In this document: in pieces, positions 23,307-29,663 of the stretch
Layout of the letters: every line of letters begins with the position of its first letter
Numbering within the stretch: the stretch's first letter is position 1
Source of the DNA: E44-bin32 sp034430595
Lineage (GTDB): Bacteria; Chloroflexota; Anaerolineae; Anaerolineales; E44-bin32
DNA: 30,022 bases
Assembly (NCBI GenBank): GCA_034430595.1
Contig: DAOUEL010000091.1
Coordinates: 1 to 30,022, forward strand
Reading direction: 5' to 3'
Translations under genes and position numbers: made by a program
The notes under the pieces: model-generated
What the model was told of the DNA's origin: nothing
The model's database searches: none
What the model saw: the letters and a program-made list of their open reading frames with translations, nothing else

Positions 23307-24338
23307 TCAGCCTGCGAAGCTTTCAATAACCAGGTCGCTCAAAAGGCCTGCAACATACCGGACAGCCGAAATGGTCCTTCCATAGGCCATCCGGGTTGGT
23401 CCGAGAACACCCAGTGCGCCGGTTGCAAAACCGGGAGCGCCGTAGCGGGTGAGAACCATGCTGCAGTCTTTGAGTTCTTCCCAGCCACCTTCACCACCGA
23501 TGACAACCTGCACACCACCTACATTGGGTGTTAACACGTTTGCCAGCACTTCCTCAAGCAGGCTGCGCTCTTCGAATACTCGCAGCGCCTGCCGGGCGGA
23601 GCCTGCATCTGCGAATTCTGGTTGCGCCAGCACGTTGGTCAAACCATCGCGATAGATCTCGCCGGTCCAAAACGCATCGGCGCGCGCCATCATCTCACCG
23701 CAAAGTCGGGTTACATCCTGGGCCAGATCGCTGAACTCGTCGATCATCGGCTCGATGGCTTCGCTCAGCTTTCCGGCACAGCGCTTATTGATCTCGTCGG
23801 CGATCGCGCCCAGCTGGCCTTGCTGCACGGTTTCGGCCAGGGTAAGCATCTGCTGACGTACTTCTCCACCCTGGAGAACGAGCACCATCAAGACCTGCCG
23901 GCCCTGGGTAGCGATCAGCTCAAGATATTTGAATATGGCCCGCTCAGGACGGGGGCTTGTTACAAGCGATGCAACCTGGGAATGCTGTGCGAGGATTGAA
24001 GCCGAAAGCCGCACCCATTCCTCCACTTCAGCCGGAGCCTGGTGAAATTGATGGCTGATCATCCGTTTCTCGGCGGAAGGGAGTTCGGTCTCGCCCAGCA
24101 GCTTGCGAACAAAGTACCGATACCCTTCCATCGTCGGAACGCGGCCGGCGGACGTGTAAGGTTGGCCGAGCAACCCTTGATCGGTCAGCGCCGACATCTC
24201 ATTACGAATAGTTGCCGAACTAACATTCAGGTTGTACTGCTCGACCAGGCTCTTTGATCCGATCGGTTCAGCCGTTTCGTTATACTCGCGCACGATCAAT
24301 GCGAGGATTGTTTCCTGGCGGTCTGTTAAATCACTCAT
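23307..24338 (-). CDS. hrcA: Heat-inducible transcription repressor HrcA
   Basis: HrcA binds CIRCE operators and represses heat-shock genes; GroEL assists its folding, so stress titrates it. The 343-aa protein has an N-terminal winged helix (NVSSATIRNEMSALTDQGLLGQPYTSAGRVPTMEGYRYFV, about 38-77) and the GAF-like dimer core with the C-terminal ending LGPTRMAYGRTISAVRYVAGLL. The ATG at 24338 has AGGGG about 9 bases upstream; the adjacent GTG at 24341 is an alternative. It is first in the operon and lies 21 bases after a CIRCE element, so it controls itself. Confidence 0.96.
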   Translation of the reverse strand: MSDLTDRQETILALIVREYNETAEPIGSKSLVEQYNLNVSSATIRNEMSALTDQGLLGQPYTSAGRVPTMEGYRYFVRKLLGETELPSAEKRMISHQFHQAPAEVEEWVRLSASILAQHSQVASLVTSPRPERAIFKYLELIATQGRQVLMVLVLQGGEVRQQMLTLAETVQQGQLGAIADEINKRCAGKLSEAIEPMIDEFSDLAQDVTRLCGEMMARADAFWTGEIYRDGLTNVLAQPEFADAGSARQALRVFEERSLLEEVLANVLTPNVGGVQVVIGGEGGWEELKDCSMVLTRYGAPGFATGALGVLGPTRMAYGRTISAVRYVAGLLSDLVIESFAG

Positions 24339-24359
24339 CACGCGCTACCCCTGCAATTA

Positions 24360-24386
24360 TTAGCACTCTCGTCGAGAGAGTGCTAA
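24360..24386. promoter_or_regulatory. CIRCE operator
   Basis: TTAGCACTC (24360-24368), nine bases, GAGTGCTAA (24378-24386): a perfect match to the CIRCE consensus, with both arms fully complementary. It lies in the hrcA leader just after the -10 box and is the HrcA-binding site. Confidence 0.98.
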
Positions 24387-24398
24387 GGACACCCATCA

Positions 24399-24428
24399 AT
24401 GGTACCATAACGCTCAAATGAGCGTCAA
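24399..24428 (-). promoter_or_regulatory. Promoter of the hrcA operon, with a palindrome in the spacer
   Basis: On the minus strand TTGACG (24428-24423) and TACCAT (24404-24399) are separated by 18 bases. Transcription would start near 24392, six bases before CIRCE. The spacer carries the palindrome CGCTCA-AA-TGAGCG (24411-24424), overlapping the -35. Confidence 0.75.
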
Positions 24429-24506
24429 GCAGTGCCCTGGTAAGGGCTGTTTAACGGTGCATCTGGGCTGAAAACGGGCGCGACAGACACTTTTAATTTC
24501 CCAGGG

Positions 24507-24535
24507 TTGACATTTCATACAATGCCCATTAGTAT
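24507..24535 (+). promoter_or_regulatory. Promoter of trxA
   Basis: TTGACA at 24507-24512, 17 bases, TAGTAT at 24530-24535. Transcription would start near 24542, about 25 bases before trxA. It is divergent from the hrcA promoter. Confidence 0.75.
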
Positions 24536-24566
24536 GCCCGCTCAACCACCGGGAAGGCGGTTATCG

Positions 24567-24896
24567 ATGGCAGATATTCTCGAGATCTCGGATGCGACAT
24601 TCGAGCAGGAAGTTCTTAAAGCCCCGGGGGCTGTGCTGGTGGATTTCGGCGCCGAGTGGTGTAAACCGTGCAAGCAGCTCGATCCGATCGTTGAGGAATT
24701 AGCCCAGGAGTGGGGAAAACGAGTGAAGGTTGTGAAGCTTGATAGCGATGCGAATGTCGATGTCACCACCAGGTTCACGGTCATGGGACTGCCTACGCTG
24801 ATCCTGTTCGTCGACGGGGAACCGGTCGAGCGGATGATGGGTTTCAAACCCCGGAAGAAAATTGAAGCGATGGTCGCTGCACACCTTGGTAGATGA
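24567..24896 (+). CDS. trxA: Thioredoxin
   Basis: This small redox protein reduces disulfides in the cytoplasm. The 109-aa single-domain protein has VLVDFGAEWCKPCKQLDPIVEELA, with active-site cysteines C32 and C35, and the cis-proline P76 in VMGLPTLILF. The active site is WCKPC instead of the usual WCGPC; the change at this position alters redox potential in studied enzymes. ATG 24567 is chosen since the frame upstream reaches the promoter; GGGAAGG is the likely ribosome site. There is no thioredoxin reductase here. Confidence 0.92.
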   Translation: MADILEISDATFEQEVLKAPGAVLVDFGAEWCKPCKQLDPIVEELAQEWGKRVKVVKLDSDANVDVTTRFTVMGLPTLILFVDGEPVERMMGFKPRKKIEAMVAAHLGR

Positions 24897-24904
24897 ACGC
24901 GCTA

Positions 24905-24933
24905 TTGACCAGGGGTTCTCGGAGGCCTATACT
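24905..24933 (+). promoter_or_regulatory. Promoter of the trpS T-box leader
   Basis: TTGACC at 24905-24910, 17 bases, TATACT at 24928-24933. Only nine bases after the trxA stop codon. Transcription would start near 24940, at the start of the T-box. Confidence 0.8.
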
Positions 24934-24939
24934 GTCGAA

Positions 24940-25231
24940 GACAATTGAGCGATAAAAAAAAGGCTGCGACGAGGACGAGTACGCGCCGAAGCGGCGGAAC
25001 AGAGAGCGAGGAGGCTGGAAACTCGCCCGCACGGCGACGCGGAATGGACCTTTGAGCTGCAGGGTGAACAAGCCAGCCCGCTCCAGTAGCCCTCGCCGGG
25101 TCGCCACCGTTAACAGGCGACCGCTGGTTACGAAAGCGGGTGAGTTGAGGATGCTTTACGCTGTGCATCCTAAGCGGGGTGGCACCGCGGGCGTTTATTA
25201 GCCCGTCCCTGAGAGGGACGGGTTTTCGTTT
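24940..25231 (+). promoter_or_regulatory. Tryptophan-specific T-box riboswitch with terminator
   Basis: Stem I with an AGTA-type bulge (GAGTACG near 24978) and the specifier region GGAATGGACC, in which TGG (25045-25047), the Trp codon, occupies the specifier place before the conserved ACC. The T-box core GGTGGCACCGCGG lies at 25178-25190; its TGGC bulge pairs with GCCA, that is a tRNA with discriminator G, as expected for tRNA-Trp. The terminator stem is CCCGTCCCT (25202-25210) with AGGGACGGG (25214-25222), then TTTTCGTTT. Uncharged tRNA-Trp stabilises the antiterminator and turns trpS on. Confidence 0.95.
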
Positions 25232-25240
25232 AAGTAATTA

Positions 25241-25256
25241 GGCTCATTTGTGAGCC
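25241..25256 (+). other. Small hairpin before the trpS ribosome site
   Basis: GGCTCA (25241-25246) and TGAGCC (25251-25256) form a perfect 6-bp stem with a TTTG loop, 10 bases before the AGGAGG of trpS. It could affect translation or mRNA stability. Confidence 0.5.
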
Positions 25257-25277
25257 GATCTGATGCAGGAGGATTCG

Positions 25278-26291
25278 ATGTCCAAAACGAAGAAACGGCT
25301 GTTAACGGGTGACCGTCCCACCGGTCATATGCACCTCGGTCATTACGGGGGCTCGATCAAGAATCGAGTCCAGCTGCAGGATGAGTACGAGTGCTATTTC
25401 ATCATTGCCGATCTGCACACGCTAACGACCAAACCAGAGCGGGAGTCGATTGACCAAATCGAGAGCAATGTGCACGAGATGCTGCTCGATTATTTTGCTT
25501 CGGGCATCGATCCCCAAAAAAGCACCGTTTTCCTGCAATCGGCGGTCCCGGAGACGTTCGAGTTGAACTTGTACTTTGAAATGCTGGTCACTGTACCCCG
25601 CCTGGAGCGCGTTCCGAGCTTGAAGGATATGGCGGATGCAGCGCACCTCGACCGCATGCCGTTCGGTTTGCTTGGCTACCCGGTGCTGCAGGCAGCTGAC
25701 ATCCTGCTGCCGCGCGCACACCTGGTGCCGGTTGGAAAGGACAACGAAGCGCACGTTGAGGTGACGCGTGAAATCGCTCGCCGTTTCAACTACCTGTACG
25801 GGGAAGTTTTTCCCGTGCCGGATGTCATGATCGGTGAGGTTCCCACGCTGGTTGGCACGGACGGACAGGCAAAGATGAGCAAATCACTCGATAACGCAAT
25901 CTTCCTGGCCGACGATGCTAAGACCGTTGAGGAGAAAGTGCGCGGGATGTATACCGATCCGAACCGGGTGCGGGCGGATATACCCGGCCGGGTGGAAGGC
26001 AATCCGGTTTTTGTTTATCACGATGCATTCAACCCGGATCGAGAAGAGGTGGAAGACCTGAAACAACGCTACAAGCTCGGCAAAGTAGGGGACGTCGAGG
26101 TTAAAGTGAAGCTGGCGCGTGCGATCAACAACTTTCTCGATCCAATCCGCACCCGCCGGGCAGAGCTTGAGCAAGACCCCGACCTGGTGATTTCTTACCT
26201 GGTCGAAGGGACGAAGCGCATGCGCCATGAAGCCGAAGCGACGATGGCCATGGTCCGAGACGCGATGGGTTTGTATCGCCCCGCTGATTAG
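25278..26291 (+). CDS. trpS: Tryptophanyl-tRNA synthetase
   Basis: This class I synthetase charges tRNA-Trp. The 337-aa protein has the HIGH equivalent TGHMHLGHYGG (H19-x-G-H22), the KMSKS loop AKMSKS at 198-203, and the family features TGDRPTG and VPVGKDNEAHVEVTREIARRFN. The start ATG 25278 follows AGGAGG (25267-25272) with a 5-base spacing; the upstream ATG (25263) is less likely. Control is by the T-box, through uncharged tRNA-Trp. A hairpin with the arms GCTCAT (26291-26296) and ATGAGC (26328-26333) follows the stop codon. Confidence 0.97.
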   Translation: MSKTKKRLLTGDRPTGHMHLGHYGGSIKNRVQLQDEYECYFIIADLHTLTTKPERESIDQIESNVHEMLLDYFASGIDPQKSTVFLQSAVPETFELNLYFEMLVTVPRLERVPSLKDMADAAHLDRMPFGLLGYPVLQAADILLPRAHLVPVGKDNEAHVEVTREIARRFNYLYGEVFPVPDVMIGEVPTLVGTDGQAKMSKSLDNAIFLADDAKTVEEKVRGMYTDPNRVRADIPGRVEGNPVFVYHDAFNPDREEVEDLKQRYKLGKVGDVEVKVKLARAINNFLDPIRTRRAELEQDPDLVISYLVEGTKRMRHEAEATMAMVRDAMGLYRPAD

Positions 26292-26333
26292 CTCATGCGA
26301 GGCTCGTAGGGATCGCTTTCGCCCTATATGAGC
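26291..26333. repeat. Interrupted inverted repeat after trpS
   Basis: GCTCAT (26291-26296) pairs with ATGAGC (26328-26333), and TAGGG (26307-26311) pairs with CCCTA (26322-26326). It ends just before the -10 of the next promoter and has no U-tract. It may be a weak terminator or operator. Confidence 0.4.
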
Positions 26334-26344
26334 TGGTGTATAAT
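26316..26344 (+). promoter_or_regulatory. Probable promoter of the B12-binding/meaB pair
   Basis: Perfect TATAAT at 26339-26344 with a poor -35 (CTTTCG, 26316-26321) at the 17-base spacing. The start codon is about 42 bases downstream. Confidence 0.6.
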
Positions 26345-26385
26345 CGCCCTCGCTTCAACATATCCAACGAGCCTAGAGATAACCG

Positions 26386-26790
26386 ATGAAGAAAATCCGG
26401 GTGCTGATTGCGAAACCAGGGCTGGATGGCCACGATCGTGGCGCAATGGTTGTGGCCCGAGCGCTGCGCGATGCCGGGATGGAAGTCATCTACACTGGTC
26501 TGCGCCAGACCCCGGAGATGGTGGCTGAGTCGGCACTCCAGGAAGACGTCGACGCAGTTGGTCTCTCGATCCTCTCAGGAGCCCACATGGCGCTCGTACC
26601 GCGTATTCTCGAGCTGCTGCGTGAACAGGGACAGGAAGGGGTCGCGGTGTTGGTCGGCGGCATCATCCCGGATGACGATGTACAGCCGTTAAAGTCGCTC
26701 GGTGTGACCGCGATCTTTGGACCGGGGACCAGGACTAACGAGATCGTAGATGTAATCCAGCAGGCTACAAGCCCGAATGACGATCACTGA
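26386..26790 (+). CDS. mcmA2: Methylmalonyl-CoA mutase small (B12-binding) subunit
   Basis: A stand-alone cobalamin-binding domain of 134 aa. The DxHxxG motif is present (D14-x-H16-x-x-G19, in KPGLDGHDRGA), as are SxL (S61-I-L63) and GG (G91-G92), the typical base-off/His-on signature. Sequence AKPGLDGHDRGAMVVARALRDAGMEVIYTGLRQTPE is characteristic of the mutase C-terminal half. It needs a catalytic large subunit that is not in the window. It overlaps the next gene, meaB, by 14 bases. The pair isomerises methylmalonyl-CoA and succinyl-CoA in propionate metabolism. Confidence 0.93.
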   Translation: MKKIRVLIAKPGLDGHDRGAMVVARALRDAGMEVIYTGLRQTPEMVAESALQEDVDAVGLSILSGAHMALVPRILELLREQGQEGVAVLVGGIIPDDDVQPLKSLGVTAIFGPGTRTNEIVDVIQQATSPNDDH

Positions 26791-27751
26791 ACGCATCCTC
26801 GAGGGCGATCGGCTGGCCCTTGCCAGGGCGCTAACACAAATCGAAAATCAATCCCCACAAGGCGTTGACATTCTTGATGAGCTCTACCCCCACACTGGAA
26901 AAGCGCATATTCTCGGAATTACCGGACCACCCGGAACTGGAAAATCAACGCTCGTCAATCGGCTGGTTTTGCAGCTGCGCCAGCAGAGCCTTGATCCTGG
27001 ACAACCGCCTCCCCGCATAGCAGTTGTCGCCGTCGACCCGAGCAGTCCCTTCAGCGGCGGGGCGATACTCGGCGACCGGATTCGCATGCGTGACCTGGCT
27101 GGCGATCGAGGAGTATTCATTCGAAGCATGGCCAGCAGAGGCGCCCTGGGTGGCCTGGCGCGCGCAACAGGTGCCTTTACGCAGGTTCTCGACGCTGCTG
27201 GGTTTGACCTGATCCTGATTGAGACCGTAGGGGCAGGGCAGGCTGAAGTAGACGTGGCGTCCGCAGCACATACGACCATTGTGATCGATGCCCCAGGCCT
27301 TGGAGATGATGTGCAGGCAAATAAAGCCGGCATCCTGGAGATAGCCGATATCCTGGTGGTCAACAAATCAGACCTACCCGGTGCTGAGCGGACGCTGCAC
27401 ACGCTTGAACTGGCGCTTCACATGGCTCAGGTCTCTTTTCAAGACGGTGACCTGGCACCCTGGGAAACACCGGTCCTGGCAACCAGTGCGCTGGAGGGAG
27501 ATGGTATCGGCGATTTGGCTGCAAAGGTTATCGCCCACCGGCAGTACCTGATTGACAGCGGTGAATGGAAGGCACGCCAGCATGTTCGAGCCCAAATGGA
27601 GTTGCGGCAGGAACTGCTCGCCGCATTGTGGGTGGACCTGCTTGAGCGCGCCGGCGAAGACAGATTTGAACTCATCGTCGACGAGGTTGCAGAACGGCGC
27701 ATCTCGCCGCAGCAGGCCATCGAGCGCATGCTGGAGGGTCCACAAGGCTGA
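26777..27751 (+). CDS. meaB: MeaB/ArgK-type G-protein chaperone for methylmalonyl-CoA mutase
   Basis: This GTPase guards loading of adenosylcobalamin and protects the mutase from inactivation. The 324-aa protein has a P-loop GPPGTGKS (50-57), VDPSSPFSGGAILGDRIRM (87-104, the family-specific switch), ETVGAGQAEVDVA (149-161) and NKSD (196-199). All are canonical. The C-terminal dimer arm (about 270-324) is present. Its ATG lies inside mcmA2. The neighbouring B12-binding domain tells the client. Confidence 0.94.
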   Translation: MTITERILEGDRLALARALTQIENQSPQGVDILDELYPHTGKAHILGITGPPGTGKSTLVNRLVLQLRQQSLDPGQPPPRIAVVAVDPSSPFSGGAILGDRIRMRDLAGDRGVFIRSMASRGALGGLARATGAFTQVLDAAGFDLILIETVGAGQAEVDVASAAHTTIVIDAPGLGDDVQANKAGILEIADILVVNKSDLPGAERTLHTLELALHMAQVSFQDGDLAPWETPVLATSALEGDGIGDLAAKVIAHRQYLIDSGEWKARQHVRAQMELRQELLAALWVDLLERAGEDRFELIVDEVAERRISPQQAIERMLEGPQG

Positions 27752-27759
27752 AAACCGCC

Positions 27760-27789
27760 TTGCGTTAGGTAAGACACCCACGCTAGACT
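27760..27789 (+). promoter_or_regulatory. Possible promoter of prs
   Basis: TTGCGT (27760-27765), 18 bases, TAGACT (27784-27789). Start codon about 47 bases downstream. Confidence 0.5.
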
Positions 27790-27836
27790 CGTGAGAGGTT
27801 CAGCTACGATCGCAGGAAAACCTGGATGGTGCAGCG

Positions 27837-28796
27837 ATGAGCAATCTATATGGCTACGGCGATATCAAGCTCTTTGCAGGTTCTGGATCTCCTGACCTTG
27901 CCCGAGAGATCGGTGACTATCTCGATGTGCCGTTGGAAGAGTATGACCTGGTTGAATTCTCGAATGAAAATCTGTTCATCAAACTGCGGGGAAGCATCCG
28001 CGGCCAGGATGTCTATCTCGTCCAATCGATGGGTCCTCCAGTTCACCGCAACATCATGGAAATGCTGATCATGATCGATACCTTAAAACGTGATTCAGCA
28101 GGACGGATCACTGCTGTCTTTCCATACATGGCCTACGCCCGTTCGGACAAGAAGGATCAGCCGCGTGTGCCAATCACCGCACGCTTGATGGCAGATATGA
28201 TCGAGGTGGCTGGCGCTGACCGCTATATAACGATCGACCTCCATGCCGGCCAGATCCAGGGGTTCTTCTCGATCCCGGGAGATGTGCTGACTGCGTTCCA
28301 CATGCTGAGTGATTACTTTCTCCAGAAGAAATTAACCAATGCAGTCGTAGCGACGGCCGATCTTGGCTTTGCGAAAAAAGGCCGCAATTTCGCGGCCAAA
28401 CTTGGTGTGCCGTTGGCTTTCGTTGAAAAAAGACGAAGCCGGGATCATGGCCGGGCTGAGGCTCATACCGTGATCGGGGAGGTTGCCGGGAAGAATGTCA
28501 TCCTGGTCGATGATGAAGTCCTGACCGGCGGTTCGGTCTGCGAGGCGGTCGATATTCTGCTCGATCATGGCGCCAAGGATATTTACCTTTCGTTTACGCA
28601 TGCCTTGCTCATGTCCAGTGCGATCGAAGAACTTAGCGAGAAACCGATCAAGGAGATCGTCACTACGAACACACTTCCGATTCCAAAGGAGAAGCGACTG
28701 CCGAACCTGACCATCCTTTCGGTTGCGCCTCTGCTTGGTGAAGTGATCAATCGGGCTCACGAGGGTCGCTCGGTTGGCGAGCTTTTTAACGAGTAA
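27837..28796 (+). CDS. prs: Ribose-phosphate pyrophosphokinase (PRPP synthetase), divergent
   Basis: The enzyme makes PRPP from ribose 5-phosphate and ATP for nucleotide, His and Trp synthesis. The 319-aa protein has both PRTase-like halves: KLFAGSGSPDLAREIGDYL, the FSNENLFIKL strand, FPYMAYARSDKKDQPR (96-110), TIDLHAGQIQGFF (132-144, family signature) and the PRPP loop ILVDDEVLTGGSV (222-234). The last differs from the usual VDDM(I/V)DTAGT, and the usual SPDxGGxxRA reads TADLGFAKKGRNFA (173-186), so it is a divergent lineage, but the catalytic H136 region is intact. The ribosome site is weak. Ended by a strong terminator. Confidence 0.92.
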   Translation: MSNLYGYGDIKLFAGSGSPDLAREIGDYLDVPLEEYDLVEFSNENLFIKLRGSIRGQDVYLVQSMGPPVHRNIMEMLIMIDTLKRDSAGRITAVFPYMAYARSDKKDQPRVPITARLMADMIEVAGADRYITIDLHAGQIQGFFSIPGDVLTAFHMLSDYFLQKKLTNAVVATADLGFAKKGRNFAAKLGVPLAFVEKRRSRDHGRAEAHTVIGEVAGKNVILVDDEVLTGGSVCEAVDILLDHGAKDIYLSFTHALLMSSAIEELSEKPIKEIVTTNTLPIPKEKRLPNLTILSVAPLLGEVINRAHEGRSVGELFNE

Positions 28797-28812
28797 CAGC
28801 AGGTAGTTCGAG

Positions 28813-28843
28813 GACGGCAGGTCCTCCCGCCGTCTTTTGTTTT
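28813..28843 (+). terminator. Terminator of prs
   Basis: GACGGC (28813-28818) pairs with GCCGTC (28829-28834), followed by TTTTGTTTT. Confidence 0.85.
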
Positions 28844-28956
28844 AAACGTGGAATTTATACCCAGGTTGCTCCCGCAGGATCAGGTTAGCAGGTCAGTGCT
28901 GGTACAGCAGTAGGAGAACAGCTGTCAAAACGCCATTAAGGAGATTTTCGTGCTGC

Positions 28957-29568
28957 TCACACTGAAAGCTGGAATTGCGCGACAAAAGGCTCCCAGGCAC
29001 TGACATCTTGAGCTTGGCGGGAGCGGAAGTAGAAGTGGCGAGCGATCTCGCCTTGCTGCTCGCGGTTGAAATCGGATAGTGACAGCCCGTCCTGAAGAGC
29101 CTGGCGTAATCCCTGTTCCCAGCCGTAGCTGTACGCCTGCGGACCAAGCCGGATCTGAGCCCACAACGCCTGACCGAGATAAATTGGACCGCTGTGCTGA
29201 TACTGCCACACATGGGTGAGCTCGTGGACAAGCCAGGCCATATCGGAGGTCCCCTCCGGATCCAGCGGCTGGGCTCCCGTGCGAAGCTGGACAGGGAAGT
29301 AGATATGATTGCCCAGCGTGATGGCGTTGTGACTGGGTGGTTGCACGCCCGAGATCCGTGCTGAAAGCCGGGCGAGCGTGTCCGGCCAGCCAGCACCTTC
29401 TACAACGACCACACGCTCGTAGATGATCGAACCTCCAAACACGAAGCTTGCCTCTGACCGTTCGAAAGTAGACAGCGGACGTTTCATGCGGATTGGCCCT
29501 CCGCGGCCGGTTACCTTTTTGCCTGGGAAAAGCCGAATAAAAAGGGGTCCAAGGCGTCTCAACCCCAC
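28957..29568 (-). CDS. Small HExxH putative metallopeptidase (DUF4157-like)
   Basis: The 203-aa protein has one striking feature, DMAWLVHELTHVWQYQHSG, with the zincin motif H115-E116-L-T-H119. The following WQ and the flanking region resemble DUF4157-type domains, which occur alone or in front of toxins and contractile-injection proteins. A basic N-terminus precedes it and no signal peptide is obvious. There is no third zinc ligand I can assign with confidence. The start is GTG 29568, 19 bases after the predicted transcription start; ATG 29487 is an alternative. No partner toxin is nearby, so the role is unknown. Confidence 0.72.
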   Translation of the reverse strand: MGLRRLGPLFIRLFPGKKVTGRGGPIRMKRPLSTFERSEASFVFGGSIIYERVVVVEGAGWPDTLARLSARISGVQPPSHNAITLGNHIYFPVQLRTGAQPLDPEGTSDMAWLVHELTHVWQYQHSGPIYLGQALWAQIRLGPQAYSYGWEQGLRQALQDGLSLSDFNREQQGEIARHFYFRSRQAQDVSAWEPFVAQFQLSV

Positions 29569-29593
29569 CTATATTCAGGACTTCTCTTATCTT

Positions 29594-29621
29594 ATTCTAT
29601 TCGGGAGTGCCGGATGATCAA
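29594..29621 (-). promoter_or_regulatory. Promoter of the HExxH gene
   Basis: On the minus strand TTGATC (29621-29616), 16 bases, TAGAAT (29599-29594). It separates this gene from the Fe-S gene upstream. Confidence 0.6.
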
Positions 29622-29663
29622 GCCTGGAGGCGTTCGAGTTCAGATGTGTTATCCCGGTTGCCG

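Noticed and set aside
16282..27789. The octamer GCTAGACT occurs upstream of both PRPP-related genes (16282-16289 and 27782-27789)
   Set aside because: It looks like a coincidental sharing of a -10 box (TAGACT) and no further similarity surrounds it.
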